The notes under the pieces were generated by a model, which saw nothing but the letters and a program-made list of their open reading frames with translations, did no database searches and had not been told where the DNA came from. Positions 1-8,068 of a stretch of DNA of 59,440 nucleotides are shown piece after piece. The first letter of the stretch is position 1, and every line of letters begins with the position of its first letter. The position numbers and the translations under genes are program-made. This DNA is from a virus. The stretch is taken from the IMG/VR virus record IMGVR_UViG_3300031788_000016, positions 1 to 59,440 of that record; one strand, written 5' to 3'.

Positions 1-390
1 TCCGCGCGCCATGCCGCCGAGGCCGAACATGGCAGCCGTCTTCATCTCGATGTAGTCGGCGGCCCAGTTGTCTTCATCGACGTCGATCTCGACTTGGGCC
101 GATGCGGTTTTCGAGCAGACGCACTTGTGCGTGGCCTTCCCGCACTCGGGGCATTCACCTCGCGCTTCGCTGCGCTTGCGGATCAGTTCCTTGTAGTCGA
201 ACGAGGCCATCTTCAGGACTTCGCTCGCCCAGAAGTCTGCCTTCTTCTTCTGGTGCTTCTTCCGCTTCTTCTCCGGCAGGTGTGAGTAGTCGGTGGCGTG
301 CGACCATTCGTCGACGTCTACTCCCTCTTTCTCTAGCTCCTTTTTGTTGCTATAGAAATAGCGCTGCTGCGCACGAGATTGGAAGGGCAT
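1..390 (-). CDS. Partial small phage protein, C-terminus beyond left edge
   Basis: An open minus-strand frame starts at ATG 390 and runs off the left edge (130 codons seen). GGAG lies 8 nt upstream. The N-terminus MPFQSRAQQRYFYSNKKEL followed by DYSHLPEKKRKK matches a short module common in phage proteins (SQAQRRKFYA...LPER), found on small virion-associated or hypothetical proteins. Next come a basic helix and a CPECGKATHKCVC cluster (about residues 82-94) that could bind one zinc. The function is unknown. It is the last visible gene of the leftward head block and is separated from the 492-aa gene by the inserted HNH gene. That the frame is real is fairly sure; its role is not. Confidence 0.75.
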   Translation of the reverse strand, partial: MPFQSRAQQRYFYSNKKELEKEGVDVDEWSHATDYSHLPEKKRKKHQKKKADFWASEVLKMASFDYKELIRKRSEARGECPECGKATHKCVCSKTASAQVEIDVDEDNWAADYIEMKTAAMFGLGGMARG

Positions 391-484
391 TGGAGTAGCT
401 CCGGAACACGGAAAGTCTACCTACCGCTGTCCCACGCGCACTAGCCGCTTTACAACGCCTACGCAGTCGTAGTATACCGACACT

Positions 485-1105
485 GTGGCCACGAATATAA
501 AATATGGAACAGATCGTAAATGCCCAGTCTGCCTCGTGGATTTCAAGTCCTATGCGGCCATCACCTGTTCCCGTAAATGCATGGGGCTACTTCACGCGAA
601 GAAAAACTCTGTCATCTGTGTTTGCAAAACGTGCACAAAAGAATTCAGGATAAAACGCTCAGAAAAAGATGAGGGGCGTGGTGTATATTGTTCGTCGAAA
701 TGTTACAGAGATAGAGAACCTACCGCTTTTGATACAACTCTTGTTTTGTCTATGTGGGAGACTGGATTGAGTGCTGGGGCAATCGGGCGGAAAGTTGGCC
801 ATTCAAATGGTCAGACGGTAGCTCGCTATCTTCGTCGCATCGGAATTTTCGAAATCCGCCACGCTACAAAAGAGAAATGCCGAACGTGGAAAGGTGGAGT
901 GACGTATCGGGGCGCGACGGCAGATCGAATTCGCAAGAGAGCAGGAAACAAATGCGAACGGTGCAAATGGAACGAAGAACCTGGAGTTCTTCAAATCCAC
1001 CATGTCGACAGAAATCGTCGGCACAATGGGGATGAAAATCTTATTCTACTATGCCCGAACTGTCATGAGGTTGATCACTTCAAGGCAGGAGACGGGCGCT
1101 ACTGA
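485..1105 (+). CDS. HNH endonuclease with N-terminal zinc fingers, probably free-standing homing type
   Basis: The 206-aa protein starts at GTG 485; no strong ribosome site is visible. Two treble-clef-like cysteine pairs lie in the N-terminal third (CPVC...CSRKC, then CKTC...CSSKC), followed by a helical region resembling a DNA-binding HTH (about 85-120). The HNH nuclease module is at the C-terminus: CERC, IHHVDRN, then N-x8-LCPNCHEVDH. All zinc and catalytic histidine positions of the family are present. It lies on the plus strand within an otherwise minus-strand head block, ends one base before the convergent 1106 gene, and is visibly more AT-rich than its neighbours. This pattern suggests an inserted mobile gene. 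Its target is unknown. Confidence 0.85.
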   Translation: MATNIKYGTDRKCPVCLVDFKSYAAITCSRKCMGLLHAKKNSVICVCKTCTKEFRIKRSEKDEGRGVYCSSKCYRDREPTAFDTTLVLSMWETGLSAGAIGRKVGHSNGQTVARYLRRIGIFEIRHATKEKCRTWKGGVTYRGATADRIRKRAGNKCERCKWNEEPGVLQIHHVDRNRRHNGDENLILLCPNCHEVDHFKAGDGRY

Positions 1106-2584
1106 TCAGGCGCCGCGATCGAAGAGGCCGGCGCTGTGCAGGTTCTGCACCGTGTGGCGCCGGCCGTAATCACGGCCGACGATCTGGTGCCCGGTGACCG
1201 CTCCGAGCCCAGCGCCTGCGATCGCGCTGGGGATCTCCATGTTGGAGATCGTCTCACCGACGCCTTCGCCGCCGGGGATCATGCTCACCGCGCCGCCGAG
1301 CAGCGGGGCGCCGATGGCACCAGCCAGCCCGCCGAAGCCTGCACCGATCAGCCCGCCGCCGGCCGCTTCGAGGTTGCCGGCGAGATTGCTGGCGAAGCCC
1401 GGCCGCGCGTCATCGGCTTCCTGGCCGGTGAGTTGCGGGTTGCGGGAGATGACGTCATCGGAGCCGCCGCGCACGGGATTCAGCGAGAACGCGGCCATCT
1501 TCTCTTCGCCGAAGAAGGACGACGCCCACGGCGCCTCCTCGTCTTCGAGATCGTCGGGAGCGAAGGACGATTCCTTCGTGCGGTAATCGTGCAGCGCCTG
1601 GGCCGCTTCATCGTGGCCGCCCATGTAGGCGTTTGCGATCGAGTGCGGGATGCCGGCGGCGAGACCGAGGCCCAGGCCTGCGAGACCGCCACGTGCCGTG
1701 CGAGAGAAGAAGCCGGGGTGGGCCGCAGGATCGCTTTCGAAGCGGAAACCACGATTTCCTTGCAGCGCCTTCGAGGCCGTATCATAGGTCGAATCGCGGG
1801 CACCCTGCATGCGCTGGGCCATGTCCATCTTGGGATCGGGCGCGGCCGGCGGCGCGGTCGGCGCGAGACCCTTGCCCACCGCGGTAACGCCGGTCATCGC
1901 TGCGTCGTTCACCGCGTTCCAGGCGCGCGGCGCGATGCCGTAGCGATCGACCGCGCCGACGCCCGCACCGAGCACGCCACCGAGCGCGGCGTCGTCGAGG
2001 ATCGTCGCACCGGCGTCCCCAAGGCCGCTGCTCGTGTTGGCGCGCACCGCGTCCTGTTCTTTGGACGAGACGTTGGGGTCGTGGGTGACCTCGTCGCTGC
2101 CCATCGAATGCAGCCCCATCGCACCGCCGGTTGCGAGAACCGGCATCGGCAGGAAGCCCAACTTCTCCTCGCCGTCTTCGCGATCGAGGATGGCGTCGAG
2201 CGCATCGTCGGTGGCCGGCGCGGTGAAACGGTCGAAGAGATTGATGTAGGACATGGCGCTGACCTTGGTGGCTATTGCCAGTTTAGGGATGTCGCGGGCG
2301 AGGCCAAGCGAACGGAGCGTATCTGCGAAGCCCTGCTTCCAGGCCTCCGAGTGCTCCTGCCAGGACAGCCAGTGCTGATCTTCTGCTTGCGAGATTGCTT
2401 GGAATCCGAGGTGCTCGGCGAAGAGATGGCCGTTCTCGTATTCGTGTGCGTCTGGGCTCTTGGTGTTCTGCGTTCCGAATGGATTCGCGATCAGCGTTGC
2501 GGGATTCGAATCACCGTGAGGCGCCGGCGCATTCGTTCCGACGCGAGCGAGTGGTGCGACAGTCGAGAGCTTGAAGAAGTTCAT
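1106..2584 (-). CDS. Glycine-rich membrane-active-looking virion protein
   Basis: 492 aa from ATG 2584, which overlaps the TAA of the upstream gene (TAATG), so translation is probably coupled. A longer frame starting 30 bases upstream exists but would overlap that gene. The protein is soluble-looking at the N-terminus. It then contains glycine-zipper hydrophobic stretches (GGLAGLGLGLAAG, GGLIGAGFGGLAGAIG) and short KLGFLPMP-type motifs that recur in the 343-aa and 694-aa proteins of the same block (GEKLGFL also in the 343-aa protein). This composition suggests an internal or ejected virion protein that meets membrane, but I recognise no family. It ends in TGA next to the convergent HNH gene. 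Confidence 0.75.
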   Translation of the reverse strand: MNFFKLSTVAPLARVGTNAPAPHGDSNPATLIANPFGTQNTKSPDAHEYENGHLFAEHLGFQAISQAEDQHWLSWQEHSEAWKQGFADTLRSLGLARDIPKLAIATKVSAMSYINLFDRFTAPATDDALDAILDREDGEEKLGFLPMPVLATGGAMGLHSMGSDEVTHDPNVSSKEQDAVRANTSSGLGDAGATILDDAALGGVLGAGVGAVDRYGIAPRAWNAVNDAAMTGVTAVGKGLAPTAPPAAPDPKMDMAQRMQGARDSTYDTASKALQGNRGFRFESDPAAHPGFFSRTARGGLAGLGLGLAAGIPHSIANAYMGGHDEAAQALHDYRTKESSFAPDDLEDEEAPWASSFFGEEKMAAFSLNPVRGGSDDVISRNPQLTGQEADDARPGFASNLAGNLEAAGGGLIGAGFGGLAGAIGAPLLGGAVSMIPGGEGVGETISNMEIPSAIAGAGLGAVTGHQIVGRDYGRRHTVQNLHSAGLFDRGA

Positions 2585-3075
2585 TACCACCACTCGCCAT
2601 ATGCCGTCTGCCATGTTCCGTATTCGCTCATCACGCCCATCTGGTTGTAGGCGAGAGCGATGTTGATTGCGGTTTTCAGATCCGACTTCTGCCGTTCGTA
2701 GCGCTGCTCAAGACGCTCGATCCACCCGCTATATTCCGAGGATTTTGCATGATCGTCGCCGCTGGTGCCGCCGTCGCTGCCGGGCATGTGCTCGCGGCTG
2801 TGCCAGATACCTGCGCTCGTGAGCGCCTGGATCGCCGCGCACTGCAAGAGCAGGTATTTGTTCGGATGCGTCTTGAGCGTGATCGGCGGGATCAGCGGCG
2901 GCGACATATTCCAATCGGTGACAGCCTGCGCGATGCACATGCGCAACTCTGAATCGTTCGATTCGAATTGGCCCATGAGCAGGCGATTCAGTTCGCGTTT
3001 GTCGCGGATGAACTCGCGGAGCGAGGTCACCGCGCGCTTCATGCGTTCCGTGTCATCGATCTCGACGACGGACAC
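2584..3075 (-). CDS. Putative neck/head-completion protein, unknown
   Basis: 163 aa, mostly helical by eye, acidic at the N-terminus (MSVVEIDDTERMKRAV) and Trp/Tyr-rich at the C-terminus (YGTWQTAYGEWW). It lies downstream of the capsid gene, between the low-complexity 246-aa protein and the 492-aa protein. This is where connector or head-tail joining proteins often sit, and the size fits, but I see no diagnostic motif. The stop is TAA and overlaps the next ATG by one base. The role is inference from position only. Confidence 0.7.
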   Translation of the reverse strand: MSVVEIDDTERMKRAVTSLREFIRDKRELNRLLMGQFESNDSELRMCIAQAVTDWNMSPPLIPPITLKTHPNKYLLLQCAAIQALTSAGIWHSREHMPGSDGGTSGDDHAKSSEYSGWIERLEQRYERQKSDLKTAINIALAYNQMGVMSEYGTWQTAYGEWW

Positions 3076-3078
3076 GGA

Positions 3079-3819
3079 TCAGACCGTGGGTGCGGCGGGG
3101 GCGGCCGGCACGGTTTCGGCGACGGGCGCGACGGTGGCGGCCGGGGTCACGACCGTCTCGACCGGCGTGACGGTCGCGGCCGGGGTGACGACGGCGGGCG
3201 TGACTTCGACCACGGGCGCGGTGCTCGGGGTGGCCACGGCCGGCGCGGTCTCGACGGCGGCGGGCGGCGCCGCCGGGGGGACGACGGCGGGGGCGACGAC
3301 GGGCGCGGCGGGCGCGGCGGGCGCGGCGGCGGGGGCGGGCGCGGCCGGCGTCGCGGCGGCTGCCGCCGCGGCCTGCAACTGCGCCGGGCTGGTGCCGGCG
3401 GGCGCGGGCGGCGTGTGCTTGACGTTCTTGCCGGTCACGGGATCGAGACCGGGCGTGACCTTGGTGTCGATGGTGAGCGCGGGGCCGTCCACCTTCGGCT
3501 TGATGGCGGGGCCGGCGACCACCGCCGGGCGGCTGAGATCCGTCGAGCGCTGGAACCGCGGGGCCGCGGTGGTGGGGTTCTTGGCGACGTGGCGCGGCAG
3601 CATGACGCCGGTCGAGAGGGTCATCTCGATCGACTTGCCATTCGCGTTCTGGATCGCGGCCCAGGCGCGGCGACGGATCGCGGGGTTCATTCCCGCGAGA
3701 TCGACTTCTTTCGTCTCATTCGCCTTCAGCGTGATCACGCCGTTGAGCGATTGCGGGGCATTGATCAGGCTCTTGAGCGTGACCTTGGTGGCGGTCGTGT
3801 CGGCGCGGAGGAGAGTCAT
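3079..3819 (-). CDS. Virion protein with Pro/Ala/Val-rich C-terminal tail
   Basis: 246 aa. Residues 1-75 form a compact N-terminal domain (MTLLRADTTATKVTLKSL, then a beta-like stretch ending ...LSTGVMLPRHV). From about residue 125 the chain is almost only P, A, V and T, including APAAAPAAPAAP and repeated VVTPAATV units. This is an extended, probably disordered tail or linker, and the GC-rich codons are biased accordingly. It follows the capsid gene after a terminator and a 213-base gap. It could be a capsid accessory or fibre-like protein. The function is unknown. Confidence 0.75.
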   Translation of the reverse strand: MTLLRADTTATKVTLKSLINAPQSLNGVITLKANETKEVDLAGMNPAIRRRAWAAIQNANGKSIEMTLSTGVMLPRHVAKNPTTAAPRFQRSTDLSRPAVVAGPAIKPKVDGPALTIDTKVTPGLDPVTGKNVKHTPPAPAGTSPAQLQAAAAAAATPAAPAPAAAPAAPAAPVVAPAVVPPAAPPAAVETAPAVATPSTAPVVEVTPAVVTPAATVTPVETVVTPAATVAPVAETVPAAPAAPTV

Positions 3820-3950
3820 GTTTTCGCTTTCTTGAGAGGGATGGTGTCACTGTCGACCGGGCGCCGTAGGGATGCCCGAAGAAGGCGTGTCGACGGTGAC
3901 CGCAGAAGTGTAGCTCTTCGTCTTGTCAACACCAGAGACCCAGAACAAAG

Positions 3951-3978
3951 AAAACCCCGGCATTTCTGCCGGGGTTTT
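3951..3978 (-). terminator. Rho-independent terminator after the capsid gene
   Basis: AAAACCCCGGC / GCCGGGGTTTT form an 11-bp stem with a 6-nt loop, giving a U tract on the minus-strand transcript. It sits 55 bases beyond the stop of the major capsid gene. The stem is symmetric and could also act in the plus direction. Confidence 0.85.
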
Positions 3979-4032
3979 GAGACCACCAATGTCGAAGGCG
4001 AGATCAGGCGCACAACCCGAAAGTAGCTACTA

Positions 4033-4953
4033 TCAGGCCGCGAGGCTGATACGGGCCACGGCCGGGGCGTTGGCGATGGCGAGCCCGATGTACTCCCAGC
4101 TGCAGAAGCTGAGGACCTGGAACTCCTTCTTCACGCCGAACTTCGTGCTCTCCAGCACCAGGAAGCGGCCGAGGGCCTTCTCGTCGGCGAACCCGTAGAT
4201 CATCGGGTTGCCGGCGCCGTCCGTCAGCAGATCGACCTTGATCGACACGATCAGCTTGCGCCCGGCCCAGTTGAAGTACTTGTAGCCGTCGATCGTGACT
4301 TCCTTCAGGAGATCGCTGCCGAGGTCCTGGAAGTCCATGCCGAGGATGTCGTTGAAGGTCGTCACGCCCATGAGCAGCGTGGTGCACTTCAGGAACTTGC
4401 TCTCGATCAGGTTGATCAGAGTCACCACGGCGGCCTTGGTGAGCTTCTGACCGGTGCCCGAGATCACGAGGATGTTGCCCGCAGCGGCGGCAGCGGCCTC
4501 GACGTACTTGAGGAAGATCGTGTCTTCGACACGTTCCATCTCGCGCACGATGTTCTCTTCGACGATCTTGACGACCGGCTGCATGCTGGCCAGCAGTTCG
4601 ATCTCGCGCTTCTGGATGAGGTTCGAGGAGATCTCCTGGATGGGGATCTCGTAGGCCGGCGTGTTGATGTACGTGCCGTCCGGGTCGGCGCGGAAGTTGA
4701 TGACCGTCGCGGGACCGACGTCGACTTCCTTTTCGTCCACGAACACCAGCTGTTCGTGCAGGGACGAGCGCTTCAGGTCATACCGGGTGACCGTGCGGGG
4801 CGTCAGGATCTGACGCGAGAACGCGCGCTCACGCAGCTTCACCGCGATGAAGAGACCGGCGGCTTCCGCCATCTTCATGGTGTTGGGGCCACCGACTTCG
4901 CGGATGAAGGTGGTGTTGTCGTTCTTGAACAGATCGAGGTACTGGGTATCCAT
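4033..4953 (-). CDS. Major capsid protein, HK97-fold type (putative)
   Basis: 306 aa. The layout matches compact HK97-type capsid proteins: an N-terminal arm, a beta-rich E-loop segment with 'EKEVDVGPATVINFRADP', a long spine-like helix (IQKREIELLASMQPVVKIVE), Ala-rich helices, a P-domain/A-domain region (TLLMGVTTFNDILGMDF), and a C-terminal strand (VLSFCSWEYIGLAIANAPAV). Context supports this strongly. It lies 4 bases after a decoration-like gene, is flanked by a terminator as expected for a highly expressed gene, and is in the same block as a prohead protease and terminase. No other candidate of this kind is seen in the block. Confidence 0.8.
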   Translation of the reverse strand: MDTQYLDLFKNDNTTFIREVGGPNTMKMAEAAGLFIAVKLRERAFSRQILTPRTVTRYDLKRSSLHEQLVFVDEKEVDVGPATVINFRADPDGTYINTPAYEIPIQEISSNLIQKREIELLASMQPVVKIVEENIVREMERVEDTIFLKYVEAAAAAAGNILVISGTGQKLTKAAVVTLINLIESKFLKCTTLLMGVTTFNDILGMDFQDLGSDLLKEVTIDGYKYFNWAGRKLIVSIKVDLLTDGAGNPMIYGFADEKALGRFLVLESTKFGVKKEFQVLSFCSWEYIGLAIANAPAVARISLAA

Positions 4954-4956
4954 GAC

Positions 4957-5439
4957 TCAGACTCCCAGCGTACGGAAAGTGAGGGCGCTGGCGGAGACCG
5001 CCTCACAGGTGGCCACGCGGACGCCGCCCGCGAGGAGGATGAGACGACCGGCAGCATCCAGCTGCAGGCCGGAGCCGATCGCGATGCCGGCGGCGACGAA
5101 GCCGACCGGCTGCACGGTGGCGCGGAAGATCCCGTACATCAGGCCGACCTGACCGGACGCCATGGCGTCGGGCAGGCTGAACAGCTGCGTGGGATCGACG
5201 AGCGAACCGTCGACGTTGTAGGCCACGGCGGGGAGATCGTCCGGGACCGCGTGGGAAGGACCCCAGGTCAGATACGCGCCGCCGAGGCCGGCGCCGCTGA
5301 TGCCAGGGGGGATGGCGAGCCCGGTGGAATCCAGGATCGCCCAGCGGCCCAACCACAGCTGCACGGTGGCAGTGTTGAAGGCCACCGACCGCGTCTCGAC
5401 GTGCGAGAGCGGCGTGATGGGGATGAGGGAATTGAGCAT
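4957..5439 (-). CDS. Capsid decoration/cement protein (putative)
   Basis: 160 aa, beta-rich, with an N-terminal segment LNSLIPITPLSHVETRSVAF and a C-terminal stretch GLQLDAAGRLILLAGGVRVATCEAVSA. The latter resembles the 'head decoration / capsid cement' families (DUF2190-like), in which a small beta-barrel ends in a repeated G-x-V-x-A-x-A pattern. Placement directly upstream of the capsid gene in the same transcript is typical. A good ribosome site (GCAGGAAAACC) precedes ATG 5439. The assignment rests on resemblance and position. Confidence 0.6.
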   Translation of the reverse strand: MLNSLIPITPLSHVETRSVAFNTATVQLWLGRWAILDSTGLAIPPGISGAGLGGAYLTWGPSHAVPDDLPAVAYNVDGSLVDPTQLFSLPDAMASGQVGLMYGIFRATVQPVGFVAAGIAIGSGLQLDAAGRLILLAGGVRVATCEAVSASALTFRTLGV

Positions 5440-5505
5440 TGGTTTTCCTGCAACTCACGTTGCGCAGAGAGGTCGAAGAGGCGGAGACTGATTGTTCCGG
5501 CGCGC

Positions 5506-5856
5506 CTACACAGTGCGCAGGAAGGAGGTCAGCGGGTCCAGCTTGCCAGGAGTCGGAGTGGTTTGTCCTTCGGTGGGTGGAGCGCCTTCGATATCTCCGG
5601 GGGAGAGTTCGAAGAGGTCATCCGCCGCCGTCGAGCGAACCGAACCGGTCTTGATCAGCTGTCGGGCGTGCTCGAAGATGTCGGAGACATCAATGAGACC
5701 GTCCTGTGCTTGCTGTACCGCCTGAACCAGTGCTGCCGCAGTCTTGACGTCTTGCAGACGCGCGGAGTGCAGTTCTCTGATCAGACTGGCTTGCTTCTCG
5801 ATGGTCGAAGCAGCCGCAGCGATCTTGCTGGTGGCAACGATATTCTGCGTGTCCAC
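5506..5856 (-). CDS. Unknown small helical protein ending in an amber codon
   Basis: 116 aa from GTG 5856; the preceding gene ends 9 bases upstream and no clear ribosome site is seen. It is helical and Ala-rich (KIAAAASTIEKQASLIRELH, AALVQAVQQAQDGLIDV). It ends in TAG. Because the phage encodes an amber-suppressor tRNA, readthrough would add 16 further codons (beginning ARRNNQSP) before a TGA at 5455. It lies between the coiled-coil 96-aa gene and the decoration protein. The function is unknown. Confidence 0.65.
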   Translation of the reverse strand: MDTQNIVATSKIAAAASTIEKQASLIRELHSARLQDVKTAAALVQAVQQAQDGLIDVSDIFEHARQLIKTGSVRSTAADDLFELSPGDIEGAPPTEGQTTPTPGKLDPLTSFLRTV

Positions 5857-5864
5857 AGCGTCAA

Positions 5865-6155
5865 TCAGTTGTTGGAAGAAACGGCGCCGCTGGCGAAGAG
5901 CCGGAGCGCCGCCTTGGTGATGTAGCGAGCGGCCGAGATCTTTTCAGCACGGCGTTCCGCGCGGGCCGAGAGGATCTCGCGCAGGGAAGCGGTGACGACA
6001 CGCGCTTCCTTGTCGAGTTCCTCGACCGACTCTTGCAGCTTCTCGGCCGTCTTCTGGGTCAGCGGTTTCGCTGCTTGGATGCGGGCCTGCGCGGTCTTCA
6101 ACCGCACATCCACATTCGCGAGCAGATCGCTGAATTCCTTGTCGCGATCGAACAT
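5865..6155 (-). CDS. Small coiled-coil protein in capsid block
   Basis: 96 aa, with heptad-like helix from about 5 to 80 (LLANVDVRLKTAQARIQAAK, LQESVEELDKEARVVTASL) and no cysteine. Its ATG overlaps the TGA of the 282-aa gene (ATG at 6155, stop at 6157-6155), giving coupled translation. Small helical proteins just before the capsid gene are often scaffold-like, but nothing here proves it. Confidence 0.7.
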   Translation of the reverse strand: MFDRDKEFSDLLANVDVRLKTAQARIQAAKPLTQKTAEKLQESVEELDKEARVVTASLREILSARAERRAEKISAARYITKAALRLFASGAVSSNN

Positions 6156-7003
6156 CAGGCCTCCTGCGAGGAAGCGCGCAGCTGGATTTCATCCGACCGG
6201 CGCGCGTTGAGATACCACTCGACGGCGGGCGACATCAGGCTGGCCTGCGCCGCGGCGAACTTCATCGACTCGGGCCACGTGCGGGTCTGCGCGGCGATGG
6301 CGACGAAGGCGTGCGCGGGGCCGCGGTGGTCGGCGGTCTTCTCGCTGCCGGAGAGCGCGCTCGCGACCTTGCGGCCGAGGTCTGCATCGCCGCCGTAGTA
6401 GGCGCCGGTCGCGGCGTAGAAGGCGTGGAGGTCGAGCGCGTTCGCGTCGTACGTGCCGCCGTGGAAGAGACCACGGGCATCGAATTCGGGGAGGTTGACG
6501 GCGGCGGCGGCGCGCTTCGACATCTCTTCGCCGTCCGCGGTGGACGCAGCGGTGATGATGACGGCCTGCGCGGCCTGCATCTGCTCGGGCGAGACGGAGA
6601 CGACGCCCTGGGCGAGTTCCGCCATCTTGAGCGCGTCATGCGTGCTCAGTTCGACTTGGTGCTTGGTCAAGACGGCCTGCACGGCAGCGGCGGCGGCGAT
6701 CTTGAGTTCTTCCGCGAGAGCGGCGCCGAATTCGGCACAGGTGCGGTTGTGCTTGAGGTAGTTCTCGGCGACGGTGAAGGCATCGGCGAGTTTGGCTTGG
6801 GGCGATTCATGCTCGACGCCATCGACGAGCATCTGGTTGTAGACGCTCTGCGCGATCTTGGCGAGTTCGGCGGAGACGCCGCGCGCTGCGGCGAGCTTCT
6901 CGATGTCGGCGGGATTCGGCGCGGTCACGCCATTCGCTTTCAGCGTCTCGGCGTAGAACTCTTCCAGGGTCACCGGCGCAGCTTGTTTGATGGTCGTGCT
7001 CAC
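6155..7003 (-). CDS. Unknown Ala-rich helical protein of the capsid block
   Basis: 282 aa. The N-terminus contains a short acidic helix EEFYAETLKANGV, similar in style to the start of the 303-aa upstream protein (LAQFMTENGLLKEA). The rest is helical and alanine-rich with an aromatic segment AFYAATGAYYGGDADLGRKV at about 210. A ribosome site (CCAGGAGAGTTTC) precedes ATG 7003. It comes after a terminator, so it probably has its own promoter near 7004-7046, although I cannot define one. It could be a scaffold or internal head protein. Confidence 0.7.
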   Translation of the reverse strand: MSTTIKQAAPVTLEEFYAETLKANGVTAPNPADIEKLAAARGVSAELAKIAQSVYNQMLVDGVEHESPQAKLADAFTVAENYLKHNRTCAEFGAALAEELKIAAAAAVQAVLTKHQVELSTHDALKMAELAQGVVSVSPEQMQAAQAVIITAASTADGEEMSKRAAAAVNLPEFDARGLFHGGTYDANALDLHAFYAATGAYYGGDADLGRKVASALSGSEKTADHRGPAHAFVAIAAQTRTWPESMKFAAAQASLMSPAVEWYLNARRSDEIQLRASSQEA

Positions 7004-7046
7004 GGTGAAACTCTCCTGGCGTTTTGATGATCTCTTCTACTGAAGA

Positions 7047-7074
7047 AACCCAGCCGGCTTTCGCCGGCTGGGTT
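7047..7074 (-). terminator. Rho-independent terminator between capsid-block genes
   Basis: AACCCAGCCGGC / GCCGGCTGGGTT form a 12-bp stem with a TTTC (minus strand: GAAA) tetraloop, followed on the minus strand by TTCTTC. It lies 15 bases downstream of the 303-aa gene stop. Confidence 0.85.
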
Positions 7075-7088
7075 CACTTCGACCTTGT

Positions 7089-8000
7089 TCAGGCCATCGA
7101 GGAGCGGGCCTTGCCCTCATCCACTTCCTGGCCGTGGTTGAGGCCGGGGTTGCCGGGCAGGGTCCAGGCGTCGACGAAGCGGAGCAGCTTCTCGTCGATG
7201 CCGGAGACGGCCTTGCGGGTGCCGGCGATCGCCTCGACCGAGCGGGTGGTGCTCTGGTTGTCGTTCTTGTCCGCGACTTCCTGCACGACGCTGGTGTTGA
7301 TGCGCGCGGCCGAGCCGAGCAGACCATCGACCAGGGCGGGCGAGGAGGTGGCGGCCTGCAGCTGTTCGGCGCGCTTCGCGATGTTCTCGACCGGGATGCC
7401 GATGCCGGCGGCGACGAGCGAGGCGGTCTTGAGCGCGCTCGCGTACTTCTCCTTGTCGCCGCTGTTGGCCGCATCCATCAGACCCCAGGCGGTCTGCTCG
7501 CCCAGGAAGCCCTGGAACAGGATCGCGCCACGGGCGCGTTCCTCGGCCGCGCGCTTCTCCAGCGCGGCGGTCTTGTTCTGCTCGGCCTTCTCGACGAACA
7601 TCGAGATCATCTGGTCGGCCTTGGCCGGATCGGCGATGTCGCCGTAGCCGTTCTTGGCGAGCCATTCCTGCGCGGCGGTCTTCTGCGCGGGCGGATCGGT
7701 GTTCTTGACGCGCGGCTTCACGCCGCCATCGGGGGTGGGCTCGGGCTGGGACGCGGTGCCCTTGCCGGCGGAGCGATCCGCGGCGAGCTTGGCGGCGGCG
7801 GCGTCGGCCACCAGCTTGTCGGCCGCCAGCTGCTCGGCGGTCTTGGCCGGGGCGGGCGCGGGCTTCGCGGCGCCGGTCTTGGACGCGGCGGGAGCCGGGG
7901 CGGGAGTGGAGGTGGGGGCGGCGGCCGGCGCGGGCTTCGCGGCGGCTTCCTTGAGGAGACCGTTTTCGGTCATGAACTGGGCGAGGGTGCGGGAAGACAT
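7089..8000 (-). CDS. Ala/Pro-rich internal or scaffold-like protein
   Basis: 303 aa from ATG 8000 (AAGG 9 nt upstream). A longer open frame reaching 8291 overlaps the protease gene and is not used. A short helical N-terminus (MSSRTLAQFMTENGLLKEAA) is followed by about 60 residues of A, P, K and T (disordered linker), then a conserved-looking helical domain (TAAQEWLAKNGYGDIADP... to the end). It is encoded directly after the prohead protease and ends at a strong terminator. Position and composition are compatible with a scaffold, but I do not recognise the family. Confidence 0.7.
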   Translation of the reverse strand: MSSRTLAQFMTENGLLKEAAAKPAPAAAPTSTPAPAPAASKTGAAKPAPAPAKTAEQLAADKLVADAAAAKLAADRSAGKGTASQPEPTPDGGVKPRVKNTDPPAQKTAAQEWLAKNGYGDIADPAKADQMISMFVEKAEQNKTAALEKRAAEERARGAILFQGFLGEQTAWGLMDAANSGDKEKYASALKTASLVAAGIGIPVENIAKRAEQLQAATSSPALVDGLLGSAARINTSVVQEVADKNDNQSTTRSVEAIAGTRKAVSGIDEKLLRFVDAWTLPGNPGLNHGQEVDEGKARSSMA

Positions 8001-8068
8001 GGTTTGGTACCTTGGATCAGGAGTGGAGAGGGGTTGGATGCCTGCGCTTCTCAGATGCACTCCGGTTG

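Noticed and set aside
1136-2650. 504-aa plus-strand frame
   Set aside because: It is antisense to the 492-aa head-block gene, Arg/Gly/Asp-rich, with no ribosome site; typical GC-bias shadow.
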